A stretch of 7,893 nt of DNA. It comes from Chloroflexota bacterium. Its GTDB lineage: Bacteria; Chloroflexota; UBA6077; JACCZL01. A program made the translations under genes and the position numbers. The DNA is taken from positions 1-7,893 of the forward strand of contig JACCZL010000928.1 in the NCBI GenBank assembly GCA_013695975.1, written 5' to 3'. The first letter of the stretch is position 1. Each line of letters starts with the position of its first letter. The notes beneath the pieces are model-generated. The model did not search any database and was not told where the DNA came from. It saw nothing but the letters and a program-made list of their open reading frames with translations. This document shows positions 1-6,175 of this stretch, piece by piece.

Positions 1-102
1 CGCCAGGTGTTGCTCAACGACTTCCACCTGCCAACCGGCTGGGTCCCCATCGAAGAGGTGCTCACGGAGAGTCGCGGGTCCACTTCGGTTGTCGAGCGGT
101 AG
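1..102 (+). CDS. 3' end of a B-family gene (copy 1), partial, with an altered tail
   Basis: This is an open frame entering from the left edge and ending at TAG 100-102. Its first 21 codons (RQVLLNDFHLPTGW...EEVL) match residues 141-161 of the intact B protein at 7275-7856 at 16 of 21 positions, so this is the tail of a paralogue that starts outside the window. Homology stops sharply after codon 21 (base 63). The intact paralogue continues for 32 more residues, while this copy ends after 12 unrelated ones (TESRGSTSVVER). It may therefore be a 3'-truncated or re-ended copy. Function is unknown; see the entry for the intact copy. Confidence 0.65.
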   Translation, partial: RQVLLNDFHLPTGWVPIEEVLTESRGSTSVVER

Positions 103-187
103 GGACACATGCGGGGCGGCCGCGCCGACTCTTGGACCGTGGTGCCGGCTTGGCCCGCTGGCGCCAAAGCGGTTCAGCAATCGAGGC

Positions 188-385
188 TCAGAACTCGTAG
201 CCCCGGGCGACCCAATAGTGCCAGTCCTCGATCCCCTGGCGGGTCTGATCGTCCACGGCGATGCCGACCAGTTGGGCCAGGGGCACGGCCAGCGGCCGGC
301 GTTCCCAACGCATCAGGACCAGCATGTCGTGCTCGCACTCCTCCTCTGGGGCCATGCCAACGATCTCGCCCTCATCGCCGGCCAC
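188..385 (-). pseudogene. C-terminal part of a CcbP-like calcium-binding protein
   Basis: The frame encodes 65 residues from a possible GTG start at 385 to TGA. It contains GEIVGMAPEEECEHDM, a central RPLAVPLAQL and the terminal DWHYWVARGYEF. These match my memory of the C-terminal half of CcbP-type proteins (cyanobacterial cytoplasmic calcium-binding protein family), which are usually about 110-130 residues and rich in acidic residues. The N-terminal half is missing. The frame stays open upstream of 385 but encodes unrelated residues, and a few bases further (about 407) the A-module upstream repeat begins. I infer a 5'-truncated remnant. A genuinely short protein from GTG 385 is possible, but no clear ribosome binding site is visible. 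It faces the preceding plus-strand gene tail with an 85-base gap. Confidence 0.6.
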
Positions 386-450
386 CTGGGGTAAACCACG
401 ACCCCCACAACTCAGCCGGACATCGAGGCGGTAGCCCGAGCCGCCCCATC

Positions 451-479
451 TTGCCCGCGAGTACCCGTCCTGGTAGAGT
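451..479 (+). promoter_or_regulatory. Promoter of the A-B module, copy 1
   Basis: TTGCCC (451-456), a 17-base spacer and TAGAGT (474-479) fit a sigma-70-type promoter about 31 bases before the A start codon. The 29-base block is identical at 26 positions to the block in front of the second A gene (6974-7002), with the same hexamers and spacing. That conservation is the main support. Confidence 0.6.
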
Positions 480-510
480 TGCGGGCGGACAATGCGCGGG
501 GTGTGCGAGT

Positions 511-738
511 ATGGCAGTCAGAGACTCGACGACGCGACGCGAGGTGCCGGCGGAGATCCAGGCAGCGATCGAACGCGGCTTAGTCACCCAAGCCCAACTG
601 CGCGAACTCATCGAGATCGAGGCTGAGCAGATCGGCTTGAATTTTGACGAAGCAGTCCGGCGAGCGCATCAGGGGACGCTCCCGGAGAATGAGATCGGGA
701 TCGACTTAGAGTTCCTGGTCCGCATGCTCGCCGACTGA
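511..738 (+). CDS. Small conserved protein A (copy 1), putative antitoxin-like partner of B
   Basis: The product has 75 residues and is mostly helical and acidic (QLRELIEIEAEQIGL, then FDEAVRRAHQGTLPEN), with a conserved tail DLEFLVRMLAD. I do not recognise a named family. The start at ATG 511 is chosen because the aligned copy at 7034-7261 has an ATG at the same distance (31 bases) from the -10 box and the same length. An open frame runs much further upstream but encodes low-complexity Arg/Pro-rich sequence and would include the CcbP antisense region, so it is not taken as coding. No strong Shine-Dalgarno precedes ATG 511 (only GCGGGG). The gene is followed after 13 bases by the start of a B gene. 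The small acidic protein preceding a larger basic one resembles toxin-antitoxin organisation; that is inference. Confidence 0.75.
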   Translation: MAVRDSTTRREVPAEIQAAIERGLVTQAQLRELIEIEAEQIGLNFDEAVRRAHQGTLPENEIGIDLEFLVRMLAD

Positions 739-751
739 TCGGGCCGGGGGC

Positions 752-764
752 ATGCCGTTCGAGG
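752..764 (+). pseudogene. 5' stub of a B-family gene (copy 2) cut by the IS
   Basis: ATG 752 opens MPFEG, matching MLFEG at the start of the intact B gene, with the same 13-base spacing from the A stop codon. At base 765 the IS begins, and the frame then runs through IS sequence to TGA at 806-808, giving an 18-residue nonsense product. The rest of gene B is not found on the other side of the IS. This leaves A copy 1 without an intact neighbour. Confidence 0.75.
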
Positions 765-778
765 GTAACTACCCACGT
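765..778 (+). repeat. Left terminal inverted repeat of the IS
   Basis: GTAACTACCCACGT pairs with the right end GTAACTGCACACGT (read on the minus strand), with mismatches at positions 7 and 9. Only 5 bases separate it from the transposase stop codon (784-786). Confidence 0.8.
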
Positions 779-783
779 ACGGG

Positions 784-2196
784 TCACGTTGGGGCAGGGA
801 TGGCCTGAAAGGGTGAGGGGCCGGCGATGGCGAGGAAGGCGTCGAACAGGTTCTGGCCCTGCTTGCGACCGGTGGCGAGGATGCTGGAGCGGATCGCCGA
901 GGCCTCGGCGCCCCAGTCGGAGCGGAAGCCACCGATGACCTTGCGGTGGATGACGGAGGGGCGCAGATCACGCTCGGAGCTGTTGTTGGTCGGCTCGACG
1001 TCGTCGCGCTGGAGGAACACGTACAGGCTGTCGCGGTGGAGCTGGTAGCGCTTCTGGAGGCGAGCGGCCTCGGTCTTGGGCGCGACGTAGCGGTCGAACA
1101 CCAGTCGATCGGTGGCGTGCTCGATGAGCGTCCGACGTCGCGCGAAGGTCTGGGGCGTGACCTGATCGCGCGCATGGTGCAGGCGGATCGCCCGCCCGAA
1201 GACGTGCCGCGGCTCGCGGGCCCAGCTCTGCTCGGTGCGGGGGTCGGCTTCGGCCGCGAAGGTCAGATCGCGTCCCTGGTGACTCATGCAGATCTGGTGC
1301 GCCCCGGCCGGGGTCAGCATCTGCGGGGCATACAGGTCCGACCCCCAGACCGCTGGCTCGATCCCGTCCAGGAAGGCGTCGATCACCTCGCCGCCACGGC
1401 TCGGCGCGATCAGGTGGTAGCTGGCCGTCGGCGTCTGAAACGTCCACTGCTGGTGGGTTCGACCGGCCACCCGCGCCCGGGTCTCGTCCGAGTTGATCAC
1501 CGGACTGCCGCGCACGGTCTCGCGGATCGCCGCGTACGTCGGCCGCGCTCGTTCGACCAGGCGCCGTAACGCGTTCTCGATCCCGCCCTGGCTGATCCGC
1601 AGCCCAACCACGTCCCGACACAGCTCCACCAGCCGCTCATAGCCGACGTGATGCCGCTCGTGCAGGTAGCTGAGCAGCGCCTCGATCCGCGGCCCGAACG
1701 TCCGCCGTGGCTCCAGACCCGCCGGGTACGCCCCCACGGTCTGCACCCCACACTGCGCACAGGTCACCGCGTACTGCCGCGCCTCGACCACCACCGGCGT
1801 CACCGGCGGCAGCTCGGTCACCTGACTCTGGCCGACCCGCCGCCCGCCCGTCTGGGGCAGCGGCTCGCCGCACCCCGCACACGCGCTCGGGCGACAGTCC
1901 ACCACCACGTCCGGCTCGCTGCGCGCCCGGCTGACCCCGACGTGCCCCCGCTTCGGTCCGGGCTTCCGACCCCGACGCTGGACCCGATTCGCCTGCTGCC
2001 TCTGGGACGGCGGCAGCGACGAGTTCTCCGGCGTCTTGGCCGGCCGACGGAACTGCGCCAACTCCTCCTCCAGCGCCCGGATCTGCTCGTCCCGCCGCTC
2101 GATTGCCGCCTCGCGCTCCACCAGCTCCTCCTGCTGACACCGCAGCAGCTCCAGGAGCTCCTCCCGACTCAACCGATCCAGCGCGTCCCGGTCCAT
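784..2196 (-). CDS. IS66-family transposase (ISBst12-type TnpC)
   Basis: The 470-residue protein has the IS66 layout. An N-terminal leucine-zipper-like coiled coil spans about residues 5-50, followed by the conserved linker KTPENSSLPPS (54-64) and a basic stretch (71-84). A zinc-binding region has two CxxC pairs (C106/C109 and C146/C149). The catalytic DDE-type domain follows, with likely acidic residues D237 (SDETRA), D287 (GSDLYAP) and E409 (NNSSERDLRP), then a C-terminal helix region. It catalyses cut and strand transfer of its own IS ends. The frame is intact with ATG at 2194-2196, so the enzyme may be active. The leader between the right IS end and the start is about 80 bases; no convincing promoter or ribosome binding site is visible there. 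Confidence 0.92.
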   Translation of the reverse strand: MDRDALDRLSREELLELLRCQQEELVEREAAIERRDEQIRALEEELAQFRRPAKTPENSSLPPSQRQQANRVQRRGRKPGPKRGHVGVSRARSEPDVVVDCRPSACAGCGEPLPQTGGRRVGQSQVTELPPVTPVVVEARQYAVTCAQCGVQTVGAYPAGLEPRRTFGPRIEALLSYLHERHHVGYERLVELCRDVVGLRISQGGIENALRRLVERARPTYAAIRETVRGSPVINSDETRARVAGRTHQQWTFQTPTASYHLIAPSRGGEVIDAFLDGIEPAVWGSDLYAPQMLTPAGAHQICMSHQGRDLTFAAEADPRTEQSWAREPRHVFGRAIRLHHARDQVTPQTFARRRTLIEHATDRLVFDRYVAPKTEAARLQKRYQLHRDSLYVFLQRDDVEPTNNSSERDLRPSVIHRKVIGGFRSDWGAEASAIRSSILATGRKQGQNLFDAFLAIAGPSPFQAIPAPT

Positions 2197-2262
2197 CGTG
2201 CCCGCAGCTTAACAGACCCACCACTCGCGCCGCGACCCCTGCCCATGACCGCTGGAGGCTTA

Positions 2263-2276
2263 ACGTGTGCAGTTAC
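2263..2276 (-). repeat. Right terminal inverted repeat of the IS
   Basis: Read on the minus strand it is GTAACTGCACACGT, 12/14 identical to the left end. The plus-strand sequence right after it (GGCGGAAG) does not repeat the left flank. Confidence 0.8.
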
Positions 2277-2320
2277 GGCGGAAGGGCCTGATCGAGCTGG
2301 ACCCAAGCGAGGCGCCGTGA
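2277..2320 (+). pseudogene. 3' end of an unidentified gene truncated by the IS
   Basis: Reading from the right IS end, a frame gives RRKGLIELDPSEAP and stops at TGA 2318-2320. The stop overlaps the GTG start of the next gene by four bases (GTGA 2317-2320), the usual layout of translationally coupled genes. Its 5' part is not in the window. The fragment is too short to assign a family. Confidence 0.4.
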
Positions 2321-2559
2321 GACCCGGGCGGATCGCCGCCGAGGCGGAGTTCAAGCGACTGGAGCGCCGTCTCGTCGAATTCGGCGACGAGCCGCGGCGC
2401 GAGGACCCGGCGCTGTTCCCGCCGGACCTGGATCCGGACTGGCGCGAGGCATTCCGAGCCGAGTACGAGGGGCAGCTCGCCGAATTGGAGCACGCGCTCC
2501 GCGACTACGATCGACGTCGCGCGGAGACCCGGGGCCTATCGATCTCCAGCGCCTGCTGA
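2317..2559 (+). CDS. Hypothetical 80-residue charged helical protein
   Basis: The frame runs from GTG 2317 to TGA 2557-2559. The product is strongly charged and predicted helical: AEAEFKRLERRLVEF near the N-terminus, a proline-containing linker (DPALFPPDLDPDW) and a second helix (EGQLAELEHALRDYDRRR). No catalytic motif, signal peptide or membrane segment is seen. The GTG start is chosen because it overlaps the stop of the truncated upstream frame as GTGA, suggesting the two formed a coupled operon before the IS arrived. The frame is also open across the IS, but that part is antisense to the transposase. I do not recognise the family; a small-module partner (for example toxin-antitoxin) would be a guess. 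Confidence 0.55.
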   Translation: MRPGRIAAEAEFKRLERRLVEFGDEPRREDPALFPPDLDPDWREAFRAEYEGQLAELEHALRDYDRRRAETRGLSISSAC

Positions 2560-2778
2560 GCGCCCGGGCAGAGGCGGGCTGATCGGCGCCGGCACATTCG
2601 GCTCGATGTTCCTCGCGCAAGCGCGCCGGACGGTGGACCTCCACGTCGTCGGGATCGCCGTTCTCTCCGCCGGGCGGGCCGGCAAATCGCTCGTCCGCAT
2701 CGGTTGGGCGCCGGATCGGGCACGGGCGGTGGGCCGTCCAGCGCCCGGCCATCAAGGTGCGGCCCTCTGCCGGCAGCG

Positions 2779-2784
2779 TACAAT
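2779..2784 (+). promoter_or_regulatory. Possible -10 box for the 2831-3291 gene pair
   Basis: TACAAT is 5/6 to the sigma-70 -10 consensus in otherwise GC-rich DNA, about 47 bases before ATG 2831. No convincing -35 hexamer lies 16-18 bases upstream. The 271-base gap 2560-2830 holds nothing else that I can support. Confidence 0.35.
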
Positions 2785-2830
2785 CAGAGCGATGGATCCC
2801 GGTTTTTCTCATCAAGATGGGGTGGGTGCC

Positions 2831-3109
2831 ATGACGATACGGCAACCGCGCTACAGCAAGGAGGAGCACGCACGGCGCGGAACGGACATCTACGAGCAGG
2901 ACGTACGCCCGCGGGTGGAAGTGGAAGCAGGCAATCAGGGCAGGATCGTCGCCATTGACGTGGACACCGGCGCCTTCGAAGTGGCCGAGGACACACTCAC
3001 GGCGGCCAACCGCCTGCTGGCCCAACGCCCGGACGCTCAGATCTGGTGCGTCCGGATTGGCCACCGCGCCGTCCACCGCTTCGGCCCTCGCACGCTAATT
3101 CGGGCATGA
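2831..3109 (+). CDS. Conserved 92-residue protein paired with a clan AA protease
   Basis: The product opens with MTIRQPRYSKEEHARRG, has a central NQGRIVAIDVDTGAFEV, and ends with AQIWCVRIGHRAVHRFG. This is a family I recognise as common in cyanobacteria and Chloroflexota, of unknown biochemical function, whose gene very often sits directly upstream of a small retroviral-type aspartic protease gene. Exactly that is found here: the stop TGA (3107-3109) overlaps the protease start (ATGA, 3106-3109), implying coupled translation. The length is normal for the family. The start at ATG 2831 fits the family N-terminus; the preceding GGGGTGGG is only a loose ribosome binding site. A longer frame from 2606 adds residues unlike the family. 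This pair has been suggested to be toxin-antitoxin-like, which remains unproven. Confidence 0.8.
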   Translation: MTIRQPRYSKEEHARRGTDIYEQDVRPRVEVEAGNQGRIVAIDVDTGAFEVAEDTLTAANRLLAQRPDAQIWCVRIGHRAVHRFGPRTLIRA

Positions 3110-3291
3110 TGACCGGCGTGGTGAACGCCGCTCTCGAAGCCACGATCCGCCTGACCGTGGAGGGCGCGAGCGGACAGGCACACGAGGTCGAAGCCGTCGT
3201 TGACACCGGCTTCAGCGGCTTCCTAACCTTGCCGCCCACGCTGATCACCCTGCTTCGAGCGGCCTTCAGGCTCGGTCCAGGTTCGACTTGA
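3106..3291 (+). pseudogene. Truncated clan AA (retroviral-type) aspartic protease
   Basis: From ATG 3106 (or the adjacent ATG 3109) the frame reads MMTGVVNAALEATIRLTVEG, then VEAVVDTGFSGFLTLPPTLI. It contains the aspartic-protease DTG catalytic triad with the hydrophobic-hydrophobic-DTG-F-S/T-G-F context typical of the family, which is normally about 115-130 residues. Homology ends at about residue 50 (LITLL, near base 3255). The frame then runs 12 residues through the 3' end of the minus-strand ligase gene and stops at 3289-3291. The C-terminal half, needed for the flap and dimer interface, is absent, so the product is probably inactive. It overlaps the upstream conserved gene by four bases and was the second gene of that pair. 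Confidence 0.75.
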
Positions 3292-4657
3292 CCAGGAGGC
3301 GCTTGCCGGACGGCTCTTTGGCAATCCGTGCGACCGGCTCCAACCGCACCTCCATGCCCGGACCCATAAACTGGGTGAGGGCCGCTTCCAGCTCCCTGCA
3401 GAAGTGGGGGGTGAAGCGCGACGTGGGCACGATCGAGATGATGACGCGGTCGGGCGCCACCTGCACCGCCTGGTATTCCCAGATGTAGGGGTGCGCGCGG
3501 GCGGCGATGTTCAGGAATCGGCACAGGGCGATCGGCAAGATGGTCCGGCCGGCGGGGGTCCGAATGACCTCACCGAGCCGACCCTCGATGCCCAGCAGGC
3601 TCGGCAGGCCCCGTCCGCACGGGCAGGGTGGGCCGGCGACCGCCCAGTCCCCGATGTCGTAGTTGATGAAGGGCATGACGTAGTTCGCCAGGTCGGTGAT
3701 CACGACGCGCCCGGCCTCGCCGACGGCGGCAGGGCTCCCGTCCAGCCGGACAACGCGGAGGATCGCGCGTTCGCTGTTGACGTGCAGGACGTCCGGGTTG
3801 TCCGGGCAGGTCTGGGCCAGGTGGCGGACCTCCCAGCTCGAATAGTGGTTCACGACCTGACACCGGAAGGCGCGCGCGATACTCGCCGCGTTCAACATCG
3901 ACAGCGTCTCCGCGTAGGTGATCACGACCTTCGGATACGAGCGCAGCTCCGTCCCCGTTTCCAGCAACTGGGCGGCAAGGCGGGCGATGTAGGAGGGGAA
4001 GCCCCAGACAAAGTAGGGCAATCCTCGCGGAAGCCGGCTCAGCCGGCTTCGCAGCTCGTCCGCGTCCGGCTCGAAGTCCGACAGATGGAGCGTTTGCTCA
4101 CCAAAAAGGATCCGCCGTCCCAGGTCCCGCAGCCTCGCCGCCCGCACCTCCTCCATCGTCGCGTGCGCGGGGCGGGGGATATAGACGATCGCATCGCCGA
4201 GCGCGGCGCCGGCCCACTCGCGGAAGAAGAGGTAGGATCCTATCCAGACGTCCGCGCCGGCGCGGTCGGTGAAGAACCAAAACGGCAGCCCCGTCGAGCC
4301 GGCGGTGCTGCCGGTGCCTCGTCGGCGCCCGGGCAGGTTGTCCGCGACCACGCGGGCCGGGAAGTTGGCCCGAAGGTCGGCCTTGCCGATGAGCGGCAGG
4401 CGGGCAAGATCGGCCACCGTTCGGATGTCGCCGGGCTCCAGTCCGGCCTGCTCGAAGTGGTCCCGGTAGTACGGCACATGGGCGCGGGCATGGGTCAGCA
4501 GGGGGCGGAGCTTCCGGAGGGCGCGGGCCTCCAGCTCCTCGGGCGTGCGCCACTGTAGCGCCCGGAGGCGGAGCATCTCGGTCCAGGGGCGACGCCCAGT
4601 CAGGCGCTCGTACAGCGGTGGAACGACGCGGGGCGCCAACCAGCTCCAGATGCTCAC
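3266..4657 (-). CDS. PaaK/CapK-like adenylate-forming enzyme (phenylacetate-CoA ligase family)
   Basis: The 463-residue protein has the features of the CapK/phenylacetate-CoA ligase branch of ANL enzymes, which activate a carboxylate as an acyl-adenylate. In order they are an N-terminal helical segment with HARAHVPYYRDHF (56-68), a phosphate-binding loop GTGSTAGSTGLPF (114-126), NYDIGD (332-337), a cysteine pair CPCGRG (345-350) followed by the IEGR motif, and a C-terminal SGK (450-452) carrying the usual catalytic lysine. The YGxTE-type motif reads YSSWE (272-276): the glutamate is kept but the rest is altered. The substrate cannot be told. Such proteins often occur in polysaccharide or natural-product loci. 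The start is GTG 4657, with only a weak GAGAG-like site before it. It is divergent from the related gene at 4759. Its last codons overlap the broken protease frame. Confidence 0.82.
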   Translation of the reverse strand: MSIWSWLAPRVVPPLYERLTGRRPWTEMLRLRALQWRTPEELEARALRKLRPLLTHARAHVPYYRDHFEQAGLEPGDIRTVADLARLPLIGKADLRANFPARVVADNLPGRRRGTGSTAGSTGLPFWFFTDRAGADVWIGSYLFFREWAGAALGDAIVYIPRPAHATMEEVRAARLRDLGRRILFGEQTLHLSDFEPDADELRSRLSRLPRGLPYFVWGFPSYIARLAAQLLETGTELRSYPKVVITYAETLSMLNAASIARAFRCQVVNHYSSWEVRHLAQTCPDNPDVLHVNSERAILRVVRLDGSPAAVGEAGRVVITDLANYVMPFINYDIGDWAVAGPPCPCGRGLPSLLGIEGRLGEVIRTPAGRTILPIALCRFLNIAARAHPYIWEYQAVQVAPDRVIISIVPTSRFTPHFCRELEAALTQFMGPGMEVRLEPVARIAKEPSGKRLLVKSNLDRA

Positions 4658-4700
4658 GGTGGCACTCTCAGGGGCGCGCCGATGGCGCGTCAGCGGGCGC

Positions 4701-4706
4701 TATGAT
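4701..4706 (+). promoter_or_regulatory. Possible -10 element between the divergent ligase genes
   Basis: TATGAT is 5/6 to consensus and stands out in GC-rich sequence, 52 bases before the start at 4759. On the other strand the overlapping TATCAT (4702-4707) could serve the minus-strand gene. No good -35 is seen on either strand, so this is only a candidate for a shared divergent promoter in the 101-base gap. Confidence 0.3.
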
Positions 4707-4758
4707 ACCGCAATACCCAAGCTCGTGGCGCCGCCAGTGACGTGGCGACCGGAGGATC

Positions 4759-6144
4759 GTGCCGAGCCGCCTCACATTCTCCAGCTTCGCCTGGGACGCC
4801 TGGCGCGCCGAGCGGCGCGGATACGCGGCCGTCATGGCCCGCCAGCGAGCTCGGCTGGGCCGGCTGGTTCGCTTCGCCCGGGCGCGGTCCGCGCTGTACC
4901 GCGAGCTCTACCAGGGCATGCCGCTCGAGATCGAACACCTCGGCCAGCTCCGGCCGGTCACGAAGCAGCAACTGATGGCCCGCTTCGACGACTGGGTGAC
5001 CGACCCGAGGGTGGGCCGCGCCGGCGTCGAGGCGTTCCTCGCCGACAAGACGCTCGTCGGGCAACGCTATCTCGGGCGGTACACCGTCTTCACCACCTCG
5101 GGGAGCACCGGCGAGAGCGGGATCTGCGTGCACGACGCCGAAGCCCTAACCCTGTATCGGGCCCTGACGCTGGTGCGCGGCTGGCTGCCCTGGATGACCC
5201 CTGAGCGACTGTGGCCGGTGCTGCGCCAGGGCGCCCGCGTGGCGGGCGTGTTCGCCACCGGCGACCATTACGCGAGCAGCGGGATGCTGGACCTGGCCCG
5301 CCGACGCCGCCCTCGGCCGTTCAACCGGGTCCGGGTGTTCTCGGCGCTCAGCCCGCTGCCGGAGCTGGTGCAGGCCCTGAACGCGTTCCGGCCGGCCGAG
5401 CTGATCGCCTATCCCAGCGCCCTCCTGCTCCTGGCCGAGGAGCAGGAGGCCGGCCGGCTCGCGATTCGTCCTGCGCTGGTCGGGAGCGGGGGTGAGTGGC
5501 TCGACCCGACCGCCCGTCGCTCGATCGAGGCCACGTTCGGGTGCCGCGTGCGCGAGAATTACGGCGTGACAGAGTTCGGCCCCCTGGGCTGGGCGTGTCG
5601 GGAGGCGAGTCTCCACGTCAGCGCCGACTGGGCGATCCTCGAGGCGGTCGACGAGGCATATCGACCGGTTCCGGCCGGACAGGCGTCGTACACGACGCTG
5701 CTCACGAACCTGGCCATCCGGGTCCAACCGATCATCCGCTATGACCTCGGCGACAGCGTCACCGTGAGGCCGGACGGCTGCCGATGCGGCAGCCCGTTCC
5801 CCGCGGTCCGAGTGGTGGGGCGACGGGAGGAGACGCTGTACTTCCGAACGCCGAGCGGGGGCGAGGTCGCGCTGCTGGCGATCCCACTGGCCTGTGTGGT
5901 GTATCAGACGCCAGGCGTGCGGCGCTGCCAGGTGATTCAGACGGGACCGGCCGCCCTGCGCGTGCGGCTCGAAGCGCGGTCCGGGGCGGATGGGCAGCAG
6001 ACCTGGGAAGTCGCGGCCGGCCGCCTGCGAGAGTACCTGACGGCCCACGACCTGGCCCACGTCGGGCTGGAGCAGGCGGCGGAACCCCCCAGCCCCGATC
6101 CCGTGAGTGGCAAACACCGCATGGTCTGGTCCGAGCGAGGCTAG
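4759..6144 (+). CDS. PaaK/CapK-like adenylate-forming enzyme, second copy
   Basis: The 461-residue enzyme is of the same broad family as its divergent neighbour but clearly diverged. It has RLVRFARARSALYRELY (35-51), the ATP-binding loop TSGSTG (113-118), a canonical YGVTE (268-272), RYDLGD (327-332), a cysteine pair CRCG (341-344) followed by VVGRREETL, and VSGK (449-452) with the expected C-terminal lysine. All motifs for adenylation are present, so activity is plausible; the acyl substrate and the acceptor (CoA or other) are unknown. The start is taken as GTG 4759, three bases after a strong GGAGG (4751-4755). That spacing is short, and ATG 4834 (residue 26) is a possible alternative. A divergent pair of related adenylating enzymes suggests joint action, for example on two substrates or as two steps. 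Confidence 0.82.
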   Translation: MPSRLTFSSFAWDAWRAERRGYAAVMARQRARLGRLVRFARARSALYRELYQGMPLEIEHLGQLRPVTKQQLMARFDDWVTDPRVGRAGVEAFLADKTLVGQRYLGRYTVFTTSGSTGESGICVHDAEALTLYRALTLVRGWLPWMTPERLWPVLRQGARVAGVFATGDHYASSGMLDLARRRRPRPFNRVRVFSALSPLPELVQALNAFRPAELIAYPSALLLLAEEQEAGRLAIRPALVGSGGEWLDPTARRSIEATFGCRVRENYGVTEFGPLGWACREASLHVSADWAILEAVDEAYRPVPAGQASYTTLLTNLAIRVQPIIRYDLGDSVTVRPDGCRCGSPFPAVRVVGRREETLYFRTPSGGEVALLAIPLACVVYQTPGVRRCQVIQTGPAALRVRLEARSGADGQQTWEVAAGRLREYLTAHDLAHVGLEQAAEPPSPDPVSGKHRMVWSERG

Positions 6145-6175
6145 TTTGACTCGGCAAGCGTCGGGAAGGCCCTTT

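Larger units (their letters stand above)
407..764 (+). repeat. Direct repeat, copy 1 of the A-B module (counterpart 6931-7287)
   Basis: This stretch aligns almost without gaps with 6931-7287. The shared part starts at ACAACTCAG and runs through the promoter, the whole A gene, the 13-base A-B spacer and the first bases of gene B (ending GTTCGAGG). The A proteins are 58/75 identical. Left of this block lies the broken CcbP-like frame and right of it the IS. Similarity at this level, spread over promoter and coding sequence alike, fits an older segmental duplication or acquisition of related modules rather than a recent copy event. Confidence 0.8.
765..2276 (-). mobile_element. IS66-family insertion sequence, single-transposase type (ISBst12-like)
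   Basis: The element is 1512 bases and bounded by imperfect inverted repeats beginning GTAACT: left 765-778 and, read on the minus strand, right 2276-2263, matching at 12 of 14 positions. IS66 elements typically begin GTAA. It carries one transposase gene and no TnpA/TnpB accessory genes, as in the ISBst12 subgroup of IS66. The left end lies 4 codons into a B gene. The bases flanking the two ends (GTTCGAGG left, GGCGGAAG right) do not form the 8-base duplication expected for IS66, and the two flanks belong to different genes, so deletion or recombination after insertion is likely. Confidence 0.85.

Noticed and set aside
109..510. Long open frame upstream of and in frame with A copy 1
   Set aside because: It encodes Arg/Pro/Gly-rich sequence antisense to the CcbP-like frame, and it crosses the conserved promoter. 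The aligned start at 511 explains the gene.
2209..2266. Two TTAAGC-type words in the transposase leader as promoter or transposase-binding repeats
   Set aside because: They are too short and only two in number, with no matching copy at the left IS end and no -35 partner.
1648..2316. Long plus-strand open frame across the IS into the 80-residue gene
   Set aside because: It is the antisense shadow of the transposase in GC-rich DNA. Only the part from GTG 2317 lies outside the IS.
2351..3076. 241-codon minus-strand frame
   Set aside because: It runs antisense to the 80-residue gene and the well-recognised 92-residue gene, with biased composition and no motif.
5146..6117. 323-codon minus-strand frame
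   Set aside because: It is antisense to the second adenylate-forming enzyme, whose motifs are all in the plus frame. It is an open-frame artefact of high GC.
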